DNA of 38,982 bases from Euprymna scolopes. Its lineage: Eukaryota > Mollusca > Cephalopoda > Sepiida > Sepiolidae. Below the pieces are notes generated by a model, which was not told the origin of the DNA, did not search any database, and saw only the letters and a program-made list of their open reading frames with translations. Below are positions 8,840 to 21,600 of the stretch, in pieces; position 1 is the stretch's first letter; the number at the start of each line of letters is the position of its first letter. Where the stretch lies: contig CM044498.1 of assembly GCA_024364805.1 (NCBI GenBank), positions 42,868,885 through 42,907,866 on the forward strand, written 5' to 3'. Position numbers and translations under genes: made by a program.

Positions 8840-11800
8840 CTGTTGGGAGAAAACAAAAGGTTTAAAAAGAAAAAATCCCATACTTGAAATATTTTGCGGC
8901 AAAAAAACCTTTGATGTATTTATGAAACTCAAACATCATTACAAAATTCATGAAATTTAAAAAGTTTATCAGGAGAGTTTTAATGTTTTTCAGGGTATAA
9001 AATGAACTGGCTGCTTTTTTTTTTTTTCTTATCTCCAACATGAATATTGAAGTTTTTTGTGTCCCAACTATCAAGTAAATCAATCTTTACTCTTTTTATA
9101 CCTTAAAAATTATAACTGTAGGTTTTCTCCCACCCCCCATCTCACCCCGAGTTGCATTTGCATTAAAATTTAAAATAAATTGTCTTGTTTTTCTGTCCAG
9201 TTCTTCAGAATATTCACATATTATTACCTAGAAACGTAGGTGCTGGTTAAGATAGAGTCGACAGATCAGGTATTTTTACATGTTTTAAGCCAAAACAATA
9301 TTACATACTTAATTGTCATGCCGAAAATAGTAATATATCCAAAACATTATGAAAATTCATAAAGTAGAAAATTATTTATATAGTTGAAATTTTTACGAAA
9401 AATTGGGTAAAATTACATTTTTCTTAGAGATTATAATGTAGACAGTAAGAGTTTACACGCAGGGGACATAACCCAAAATGAATTTTTTAAATGACTTGTG
9501 TTATGGCTGCAATATTTGTTGTCTAGCAAAAGACTATTTTACTAAAACACTATTGCACTTGTTCTACTCAATGAATTTTCATAATTTTTGGATATATTAC
9601 TATTTTCGACATGACAATTAAGTATGTTTTAGCTTAAAATGAAATATTTAAAAAATTGATTTGTTGAGTATCTTAACAAGCACCAAATTTAATTTAGGAG
9701 AGACAGGGGGGAATTTAACAAAGTATTAATGTACAATAATATCAAAAGAAATATGGCAAATTTCATTACTTAATCTTGTGTTTAACAAAGACATAATTAA
9801 CAGAAAGCTGTGTATGCATGTATAATAGTTATACAAACATTAACTACACATGTGCATACATGTTTCTGTGGCGATATTGTAGCAGAGATCCTACGTCTTC
9901 ACGCTAAGAGAAAAATATCCAAACATGCGAGGCACAAAAACTTTATTTTTAGTCGGATTTAAAAAGATTCTCAGATCAAGCTCTTTATGTAGACCATTGA
10001 GTATTTAAAGAAATTTCAATTTTTTCATGTGGCATTACTAATAAAAAAGATGTTATACCAAATATTGATATCAATCTATTCTACTGTAATCAAATTCATT
10101 CAAACTTTAAATTGGATGAAATATTATCAAAAATACAATAGATATATATCTATCACCAACTTTAAAATAACATTTTGTTATGATTTAAAACTTAAAAAAT
10201 CTTTATGATGTATATGTTCATCACTGAACAAAGCTGTCATATTCCAAAAATCATGTAAAATGATGAAGTACTTTTTTACATAAAAAATAATTTCTGATTT
10301 TTAGTGACTTTAGGAATAAATTGTATCCATTACATAAACTGATTTGGATCTTAATAGTTTATAAAACATTGCTAATAAAAAACATTGAATAATGCTCTGT
10401 AATAAAAAAATTAAATTAAAAAAATATTTGATCAATTTACGTGATTTTTGGAATATAACACATTGGGTTGTGATTAAAGATTTGTCTGCATTATCAGTAT
10501 TTTTAGTCGCGTGCAAGCGACTCTAAGTCACAGTCGGTCTGTCCGTAACACTTTTGTGCTTGGTCTTTTTGGTTAAGATCAAAGGTCTTGTTAATAGATG
10601 CTGTTCTTAGTTTTTTAAACTTTTCTTGGCCTTTTGGCCAAGATCAAAGTGTACTATCTGTTCTTACTTGTTTGTAACTTTGTGATATAAAGTGGGGGGG
10701 GTCACTTTTCTGTATTAATTTAATGTAAAATAAATGTAAAATTTCTGTATTAATTTAATGTAAAATAATGTAAAATGATCACCCACTTTACAACCAGTCA
10801 GTCTCAAATCCATTCAAATCATTCTCCAGATCATTCAAGTTGTTTTTGGAGGATTCCAGTTATTTTTTAAGCATTAAAGTCATTCTTAAGGTCATTCAAT
10901 TCATCTTTAAGTTCATTAAAGTCATTTACTTTTTATTTATTTAAGTCATTTCAGCCCATTTTTCAGTCATTTTAGTTTATCTTTAAGAATTTCATGTCAA
11001 TCCTACATTCACACATTCATTCATTACAGGAGAGCACGTGACTAATGCCTATCGGCCTTGCTGTTTTTAAATTAAGTTGAATTCTAAATAAAAATGGATT
11101 ATTTATAAAAAAATTGAAAACATAATTTACAAGGCCTAAAACATTAAAGAACCAACATAATAAATATACCAGTTCCACCTTCGGCAATAATAAAAACTAA
11201 TTGTTATATGCGAGTGAAATGGGTCTACGTCAGAAATAATCTGCATTGCCTGAGGTTGTTTAATAGAAGATCAAACATTATTGGTAGAATTTTGCTTTCA
11301 AGGGGGAGATAATTTTAAATTGATTTAAAGACCGAATTAACAGAAAAGTGTTTGTGTGTATAACGTTTATTTATACAAACATTAATTACATACAGGTTTT
11401 GGTGGTGATATTGTAGCAGAGATCCTACGTCTTCATGCTAACAGAGGAAGTATCATTTTAATAGACCTGGTACAAAAACAATTAATATAAAAAAAATTTT
11501 TTTTTTTTTTTTTGTACTAGCTTTTACTAGAAGGAAAACAAGGAACAACAGAACTTTTTTTTTATTATTATTATTACATTTTTCACCCCAAACAAGGCAA
11601 ATTGCCACTTTGGTGTAGGGGGCTACTGTTGGGGAAGCAGGGACCTGGAATGGAATTCCAGAGTCTAGCGGTTCTGGGGAAGAAACTATTGGAGTAAAAA
11701 GATCTTTTACATCTAGGGATCTCTACAGTGTGGGGGTGGGATTTAGCAGTCTGTCGGGTTTGTCGAGGGTGCTCACGTAGTGGGGGCACAAGTGATTGCA

Positions 11801-14800
11801 GTTCGTCAGAGCATTCACCAATAAAATACTTGTAGAAAAGGCAGAGGGATGCAACATTTCGTCGATGGGACAGAGGCTGAAGCTTAGATGCCAGTTCAGG
11901 TCCTATCAGGTTTGCGACTCTCTTTTGAACTTTGTCAAGGAGCGAGAGACTAGTAGCATATGCACCAGCCCAGATGTGGCATCAATACTCCATACATGAG
12001 CGAATGGTGGCCTTATAGAGGTACAGGATACTTTCGGGTGTTAGTAGTTTTCTAGCACGGTAGAGAGAGCCTACCTTCCTTGCAGCGGCCCTGGCAATGC
12101 CTTCAATGTAATTGTTCCAACTCATGTTTCCTGTGAACGTTAGGCCAAGGAGTTTGAAAGATGGACTCTCAGATAAAGAGTCGTTGGCCATTGCTATGGG
12201 TGGTAGAGAGGGTTTCTTGTAATTATTGAATGAAACTAGTTTAGTCTTGGCAGCATTGAACGCAACCAACCACTTTTGTCCCCATTCCACTACAGATTGG
12301 AGGTCTTCCTCTAGTGATTCTGCCATTTCTTTAGAAATATGTTCATTCGTCTTCCTGTCGTGCCTGCCATAGAGTGTAGTGTCATCGGCATATATACCCA
12401 TCTCAGAGGCAATTTTGTCGGGGAGGTCATTTATGAATATCAGGAACAATAGAGGTCCAAGGATAGAACCTTGGGGCACTCCCACATTTATATCATATTG
12501 TTTAGATGTATGACCGCCGAGGACAACCTGGATTTTTCTCTTGTCCAAGAAGGATTTAAGTATGTTAAGTATTCTACCAGTGATACCGTATGATCTGATT
12601 TTCCTGAGGAGACCCTCATGCCATACCCTGTCAAAAGCCTTAGATATATCTAGAGCTACCGCTCTGCCCTCCCCCGCTTTGTCCAGTGAATGGTATATAC
12701 GTTCAGAGATCACAGTTAGGATGTCTGCTGTGGAACGGGCTTGTCTAAATCCATATTGTTTGTCAGTCAGTAGTTTAGCATCTGTAAGATGATGGACTAG
12801 AGCATGGTTAATTATGGTCTCAAATATTTTGGCAAAAAGTGGGAGGAGGCTAATGGGGCGATAATTTGATGGGTCTGTCCTTTCGCCAGAACTCTTGAAT
12901 ACTGGTACAACAGAAGCAGTTTTCCAACAGCCCGGAAAGCAAGATTCATTAAGGCATTTGTTGTAGAGTTTGGAGAGAACTGGAGCTACTTCGGCTGAGC
13001 ACTTTTTTAATAGCACAGCTGAGATAAGATCGGGTCCACATGCTTTTGAAGTGTCAAGGTTTTTTATGATGGGAATGCATAAGGAACAGAGAGTAGAAGT
13101 ATGTGGAGAGGAAGAAGAGGTCAGTGATAGTTCATAGTCTGCACAGGTATTTAGAGTTGATGTATCGGGTTTCCCTTCTAATACTTGTTAATTGGCATCA
13201 ATACATCAAACTCAAAGAACAAACGCACACACACACACACATATATTTACACACACTAGCAGGCCGCCCTGCATTTGCCTAGTCATAAAATACGCTGAAT
13301 ATATTTTGATTAATGCAAATTTTGTATTTATTATTTTATATTATATTGGACCAAACATATAGTAATGATTTATAAAAAAAAAAAAAAAAAAAACTTGTTC
13401 ACCAAAAATTGAAATCACAATGTTTAGCTTAAGATTTGCTTTTTCCTTTGACGTTAATGCTGAGCTATGTTTGATGCATCCTGTCATGTCAACAGACCCC
13501 ATATTGTGAAAAACGTTGGGCCAGTCTGTTAAGGTTAAGAAACGTTGCCACTACATCCCAATGAAACGGTAGACGTTTACTTAGCTGATTTACGGAAGTT
13601 TTCAGCTGTGTCATTTTGGTGGGCTTACCTGAGGATGTCAGTAGACTTTTGCGAGCGTCGTCACATATTGATAGATTAACAAGTTATTGGCCCGAGCGCG
13701 AAACATCCTTATGGAACCGGAACCAATTACAAGTCGTGCAGCATTTAAACCTTATGGAGAAAATGTGGATTCTCTCCCAGCGTGAAAACCCTGTCTGCTA
13801 TAAATGTGGGAGTTCTAACCATTTTTCTAAGGGTTGCCAGAGTCAAAGTAGTACGATGAATGTTTATTCACAAGCACTCAAAACACTAAAATGTTATCAC
13901 TACAATGAGTTAGGTCAAATATCTCGCAACTGTTCGGGGAAACAAAGTTGAGGACAAGGTACTGTCGCCACAATTGCCCCTTGCCAAGCAATGAACACAG
14001 CATTGCCTGTTGTCAGCGTCAAAATTAATGATGTGCAATGTTCAGCACTTGTAGACACGGGATGTTCCCAGTCTCTAGTTAGCGCATATCACTGTCAGAC
14101 ATGGAGGAAACAACAAGTGGAGGTCATGACCATTGTTGGCTTATCCCAAGCATGTTGTGGTATAGGGACTGTCATAATCTGCATTGAGAAAGGTGACACA
14201 GCTGAAGCTGACATCCTGGTGATGCAGGAAAAACCCCTTGGATACAACTTATTACATGGAATTGACGCAATAAGAGATCTAGGAGGCGGCATGATTACAG
14301 CAGCTGGAGGTATAATGCTTGGTAGAAGGAAAGAAGTCTGTGCAGCTATTTCTATTGAGGAAAAGGATTTCTGTTACATCTGATGACAAAGAAAGGGCCT
14401 GGAGTGCAAGGTGGAAATAGATCATGAGTGAATTGCCCGATCGGTTATGCGATACCATTCCAGAGTATGCAGTTTTTACCAAAAATCTAGTTGCATATGA
14501 AGAAGAACTTCAGCTGCAGATTGATAATGGTTGGTTCATACCATAGCCACAAGAATGTCTAGGACCACTGAAAGGATTAATTCCACACATGGCTATTGAA
14601 CAACCGACTAAAAACAAAATTCGACCCGTGATGGATTATCGTGAATTGAATCAGCATGTTGGTGCCTTTATCAGGAATGCATATGCGTGCGCTGCTAAAT
14701 TAAGAGTGGCATCAGAAAGGGAGTAATGTAGTACTGCTAGATTTGAAGAGAGCCTACCTACAGATATGGTGATAATCAAGGGCAAACAAAACTGTTTGAC

Positions 14801-17800
14801 ATGTTTAGGTTTTGGCCCAAACGTAGCACCCTTAATAATAACAGCTATTATTAAAACTGTTTTGATGGAAGATGAGACAACAGTGAAAGCTACTTCAGCT
14901 TACATTGATGACATCTATGTTAATGAAGACAATGTCTGCAGATGTGGTTCAAATGAAACTGAAATCTTTCAGTTTAATAAGCAAGAACCCTAAGCGCTTA
15001 AAAGGATGGGGCGTTCGTGTTGAGCCTTGAGGTCCGGGAAGAATGTAATACTTTATGATTGAAACGAGGGAGCCCGATTCCAGAGTTACCTAGTGTGTTA
15101 ACATGGCACATCACAGTTCCTATTTGCAGTAAATTAGGACATTTACCTGTCTGTGAATGGCTCAGAGTAGCAACAGGAGTACTAAAAAATTAGCAACTGC
15201 GTTCAAAAAAGGATGGTACAACATGGTCGATGAAGATTCTCTCCAGCAAATGATGGCAGAATTAAAGCTTATAAAATGGAAAAGGGACAAAAAAAAAAAA
15301 AAAGGCAGCATCAAAACATTCTCTTGTCGCTACAACACACAAAGTGTTTTTCCTTTCTTTCCTCAACTTGCAACAAATCCTTGTGTATTCGATATTATCT
15401 TCCACCGTTTGTTCTCGGTCCAAGTTGTCCAAAGAAGAAGAAAAACAAAAAAAAAACAAAAAAAAACAAAAACAAACTTAACTCAACCCTTCTGATTTAG
15501 AATTTGTCCCTTTTAACAGTAATCAATTGTGTACATATGTAAATTAATGGCGTACGTTCACCAATGAGCGACCTACAAAATTATGCTTATCTTTTCTTTT
15601 CTATATTTTCTGCTGGCATTTTACAGGCTAAGCAAACACGAGGTCGTTTATTATTGTTGTGTTTTTGTTTGTTTTTATTTAAAGCTTAATTTTCCATGGT
15701 TTGGATTAATGATGAAATGATAAATAGTTACTACGATCTATAGATTATTCCCAACAAGTGTATGTTAGCAAAAATATACACACATATTACACAAAAAACA
15801 ATTATATATTTAAAAATTTTAAAGTATTAGAATCGATTATTGTATCAGAATAGAAAGTGTAGAACAGAATCGGTTATTGTATCGGAATCAGGGGAGTGGG
15901 GGGGGGGATTGGAATCTTACTATCACTAATATAAATAACATTTAAACATGTAGAGGCTTTGTTACTCTGACATGACAATGTTTCAATCTACAGTTATTAA
16001 TAATTAAGATCCTCAGAAATTTCCAAAATGAACACCTAAGAAAAATTCCCCCCCCCCCGAGATCTTAGTTATTAATAACTATAGATTGACACATGGTCAT
16101 GTGAGTGTAGCAAAGCCTGTACATGTCCGTGTAAAATGATATAAATAGCTATTTTTTCACACTATATGTCAGTTTTAGTAATATCAAAATGGAATGTTCA
16201 AGAAAAATGTATTAGATAATACAACAAAACATTTTTTTAATTCCATACTCACGTGCTTGTTGGATTAACTGAAAATACAATTCTTAAAGAAATAGTTTTA
16301 AGACAAGGGCAATAACTCGGCAAGGGAGATAACTCACCTCAGGTGAAACAGCTGGAGAAACAGAAGACAAAGAAGATGAGGATGAAACGGTGGATGAAAC
16401 TGAACCTCGGCGTGAACGGTTGGTTGAAACCAATGATGACAAGCCATATGATCTTCGGCTGCTACGGACTGGATTACGACGTACAAATGTGGGTTCAGTT
16501 TTTGGAGAAACTTTTCGAACTTTTCTGGGTGGTTTCTAAATAAAACAAAACAAGTTTCTATCATATTATATGTTATTGTGTATCATATGTTTTCAAGATT
16601 AATTTAAAGTAAATGTTAACATAAAAAAAAATAAAAGCATCATTTTTTTTGAATATTCAATTTGAAAAATAAATTGAATATAAATATACATACACAACTA
16701 TATATATGCAATTAATTTTTAGAGTTATAAAATGAAACGGGGGGGGGGGAGATTTCATTTTTTGAAAACGAGCAGAGAACAGCTCAAAATAAAATATAAA
16801 TTAAAATCCTTTTCCTGCTTCTAACACCATCTATATCCATGAAAATAATTCTATAAAAAGCAGATGGAATAACAAATATACAATGAATTAATATGTTTAA
16901 TAGTTATGAGTTTAACATGTTTCAGGATGGTTAATATCAAGAATGAGTATTAAATATAATAGACATGTGTCTTGCGTCTCATATTTTTCATTCAGAAACA
17001 AATTAGAATCAATTATTGAATTGGGACACAATTAATCGTTAGCTTTATCAGTTAAATAAAAAACCATTATAGACTGTTTTAAAAGGAATTTATCACTCAG
17101 ATACGAGCAAAAATTAAAAAAAAAAAGGAGGAGGTGGGCCTATTTCAACTAAATTTTTCTCTACATGGTTTAATTTGCCATTCGTTTGTTATAGTAGCAG
17201 AGCACCCATTGCTTGATCATAAAATATGCATAAATACAATATTTTAACTTATGTAGATTTCATATTTATTATTATTGAACCTATTTTCTACTGATTACTA
17301 GCAGGCCGCCCGGTGTTGCTCGATCGTAAAATACACATAAATATATTTTAATTAATGCAGATTTCTTATTTATAAATAGAAATACTGTAGCTATTAAAAA
17401 CATTAAATTCCTTAAAAAAAATTTTTTTTTAATGGAAAGAAACAGACATGCATGCAAGTATCATTTTTTTCTGAATAGTTCACTTCTTATAAGTAAAAAA
17501 ACAGAATACTCACGCTGAGATTAAAACTAAACCTAAAGACAGCAAGTCAAGTACGATAACAATTAGGCCATCTTTACTCAATACATAAGGATTTCAAAAG
17601 TAAAGAAAAATAAAAGACTTGAGTGCCATTAGCTGGAATCAAAGTCAAAACATAGTGCTCCAGCCTTAGTTGTTATCGTTTGAACTATCATCAGATGGAT
17701 AAAAAAAAAGTTAAATAATTCGATTTTATTTGCACATGCATACAAGAACACTACTTGTAAAAACAAACAGGTGCGCGTTTTTGATTGACGTGACGGCGAT

Positions 17801-18654
17801 AGGTATTCAGCAGTTAGCATTTTGTGCGGGACAGTTTTGAATAAATCGGTTTGTTTGTCTTTAAAAACCCACTCCCTGTTTATTAGGAGCGAAATGAAAG
17901 CTACAGTCTGATATGACGAAGTCGACATTGAACAAACGTTACTTAGCTCTCTTGAGACAACTGGCTTTCGGCCTGTGGTTAGAGTTGAGTTTCGCTTTTT
18001 TTTATTACCGAAAACCGAATGTAACGCGTGCCGATGCGGGAAATGTGGAATAATTAACGTTTGAAAGTCAATAAAATTAAATAGACAGGCAAGCTCCGTG
18101 GATAACTCTAAGATATTACAATTTATAGATGATATAAAAAGTTTTAAGTTGTGAAGCGAGCAAGCGCTTGTTTGAAAGAAGCCTTTCGTGGACATCGAGG
18201 AAAAGCAAACATACATACACACATACATTTTTGCTTTTATATATATAGATGATCCACAAAAATGCAATCATTTGACCAGCATTGCAGTGCTTTATGACCT
18301 AGCTTATCAGAGGAGATGCAGTTGGAAAAAAAAATATAGAGACAAACAGTTTTATATATATATACTAGCATGGATACTCAGCATTGCCAGGGTAGACATG
18401 AAGTTCGGTTTTGCCACACCTGCTATACTAAGAATATTGAGCAGTTTTTCATTTTTATGTCAACTATCGTTACCCAACAAAAATTTAAAAAATAAAAGAA
18501 ACAATGGAAACAAAAATGTAATGTAAAATTATTTTATTTACACTAATTCCAAAAACAATGCTTGAAAGTTTTTAGTTTTAATATGCGCCGAAAAAGAAAA
18601 AACAAAAAGAACAACTTTCGTGCCCAAGGGAAATAACTCAAACCGATCCATATA

Positions 18655-18688
<34 letters not shown>

Positions 18689-21600
18689 TCGATGTCAGTA
18701 AAAATAAATGCTCAATATAAATCAAATTTAAATAATAAACTTAAATAGAACACTTAAAATAATTCTCTCACTATAAACAATAACTAATACACCGCTATTT
18801 AATAAAGTTGATTTTCCTTAATGTAATATGCAAATAACGTCACCTCTTTAATCTTATATTTTGCAATAATCATAGTATAGGAATGAAAAGTAATGGGTTT
18901 TTGTATATATTAATCAACTTGTAAGCAAATAAACAAACATACAGACAGGAATACAAATGTATACATATATATTAAAAAAAATGAAGTTTTTAATTATGCA
19001 CAGGCATATACAGAAGATAAAGCTTGTGGAACCAAGTGCAAGAGGGATACAAATAATTGCACTAGGAATGGTTAAAATCTTAAGATCTCTTGGTTGGAAT
19101 GTATGATGTAGCAGATGAATGTGTGATATCTGGTAGAATGCTCTCCCCAGCTTGAACAAAATTAAAAAATTGGGGGGAAAAAATGTTTTTAAAAAATAAA
19201 TTAGTCTTACCGTTTTAGGGGGTACTTCAGTTTGAAATTCTGCTAAAAGACGCGCCAACTGAAATTTTTTAAAGAGAAACGGATTAAATTTTTGAGGATG
19301 TGAGCAATATTCAAATCTGAAAGTTCATATCATTCAGCATAAGGTTATTAAGTCACACACACTTGGCTTCTATGGGATTTATTATTGGGGGAAAAAAAAT
19401 AAATAAAAAAAAAAGAAAAAAGAAAAATTTATACTTTTTCATGACCTCGTCAACAGATTTTTGTGTGGTTTTTAACATGAAAACTGCCTTTTGGAAATAG
19501 CTAGTATTTCACTCATGTCGTTGAAGGTGTTGTAAAGAGCCTCAAGACATAAAATTTTGCCAAGTTGGCCGTGTCTGACTGTAATTGAATAAGAAAAGTG
19601 ATACCAGAGTTTGAAGAAAAACACTAGCTTAATAATAATAATAATAATAATCTAAACCAAACTTTTTATAAGACAGGAATGTAAACATGTAAGGCAATTT
19701 GCATCAAGCTAAAACTTATCATTAATGAAAATGAGTGAAAATTGCACATGCGTACACTGTTGCACCAATCACCTGCGTATCAGCGCAATATATTTAGCTC
19801 TCTCACTGCAAGAACTGTGACACCAGAGTTGGAAAGTGGGATTGAGAAATAAGCGCCTTAGGAGCACTCTGACCTGCAAAAAATGCCTGTGCACTCCCTG
19901 ATAAGGACACATCAGGTGATTAGCAATAAACTCACATAGAGAAGGTCAAGCCTGGGAAAGTGAACCTCCTAGAACTGTAAAGAACTCGCACTACACCACA
20001 ATCAACAGAGACTAAATCATTGCAGGAATGATTTTAATCTCTATTGATTTTGGGGACCAAGGATAAAAATGCCTAGCCGGTTTGTTACACCAGGGACTGC
20101 ATCTATATATCAGAGAAAATCGATCATTTGTCACGTAAATGTTATCAGTTTGTAAAGTTCAGGATGAGAGTCCATTTTAGATTTTATAGATGGAAGCATT
20201 GTGTTTGTCATACACACAAAGGGTGTGGGGCAAGCATTAACACAAATACAAACAAAATCATCAGTATAAAATTGAACAGCCATGTATTTAATTGAAACAA
20301 GAATAATTGGTAAAAGTAATTCACAAGTTTTGCATAGAATCTTGAATTGATATCTAGATTAAGTCATGGAAAAGGTGAAAGTTAAGACTTTTCGTGGTAA
20401 CTTTAGTTTTGTACTTCATAGAGACTCCCTACTTGATCCATAATTTAACCAATAAAATCCTTCATCTTATAGAGATTGAAAAGTTACATCATGGTTGAAA
20501 TTGACGGAATTTCAATTTTTGATTTTTCAAAATCCAATGGATTTGATGTTCATTGGAGAAAATGTCATGTAAAATTTTGGCTTGATCAAATAGTTTTTGA
20601 GTCATGTTTGAGTCATTCTGTGTAAAATCATCCAGAAATATGGGATTTTCAAACCTATATCCACAGATCTGGCTGTGATCTAAGAAGGTAAAAGATATAA
20701 AATTGTTTCAATTTCTTGTGTTTCGTGAGGTTCATACAAATTTTTAAATTCTGGGTCAAGTTGCATCCCCTCTCTCCCCATGGTCCATTGCACTGGGGAA
20801 AAAAACAAAAAGAAACATGGTTTTGCATGGGTTAAGAAACAAAACCTACATTACCTTATTGGCTCCTGTGGAAAAAAAGGATATTTGTACCACAAAGCTC
20901 CAAATATTCATTCATACCTACACTGTTTACTTTACAAAATGTCCTTAAACTACATTTCCAAAGTACTTGAGAAATTTGATTAAGAAACTAATTAAGACAC
21001 TTTTGGAACTATGTGTCAAAAGTTAAAAAACTTCTTGTACTAGGAGGCTAACTCATGTTTCTTATAAAAAAAGCATGTAAGCAAAATGTAGTGCAACTAG
21101 GTTCTAATTTTCTTTTTTTACCTTTCTTCAGAAAACTGGATTACTCATGAGGTTTGCTCCATTGGTGTTCAACTCAATTTGAGTGTCACAAGTTTGACTA
21201 TAATTGGCTCAAGGGACTTGAGAATCTATCAGACTTGGAGCAAGGAATTGTTGAGACATTTTTGTGGAGAGCTGGACTAAAAGAAAATGAAGGAGAATTA
21301 TCAACCATTTGCTTCCATCACAAACAATAATTTGGAAATGTGTTTGAGCAAAGACCACACTGAAGTGTTGTGGTGGATTTTTACAACACAAGAGGTCAAA
21401 GGTGAACGACCGATACCTTTGCAGATGGCAAAAGATCTGGAGGCAAGAGGCTATAATGTAACACTAGGTCATTTTCGCTGTCATCAGTGCAAAAAGAAAT
21501 ATGCGAGTCTGACAGTTGATGATGCATCGCTGTGAAAACTGCCCTGGTAGAGAAGCATTGCAGGAATTCTTGGATAAGGAGTTCTATACGAACCCCAATG

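Noticed and set aside
10557-10688. Functional U2 snRNA gene
   Set aside because: Only the first 65 or so bases of U2 are present; the Sm site and 3' stem-loops are missing.
15157-15500. Lysine-rich frames of 74-112 codons
   Set aside because: They are driven by A-runs after the end of the recognisable LTR element parts.
16334-16564. 76-codon minus-strand frame at exon 4
   Set aside because: It is in a different frame from the spliced, phase-consistent exon and lacks the CDCA7-like motifs.
17629-18267. 212-codon minus-strand frame
   Set aside because: It covers most of Helitron B and runs over its 5' end; its composition and lack of any domain argue against a gene, although it is unusually long.
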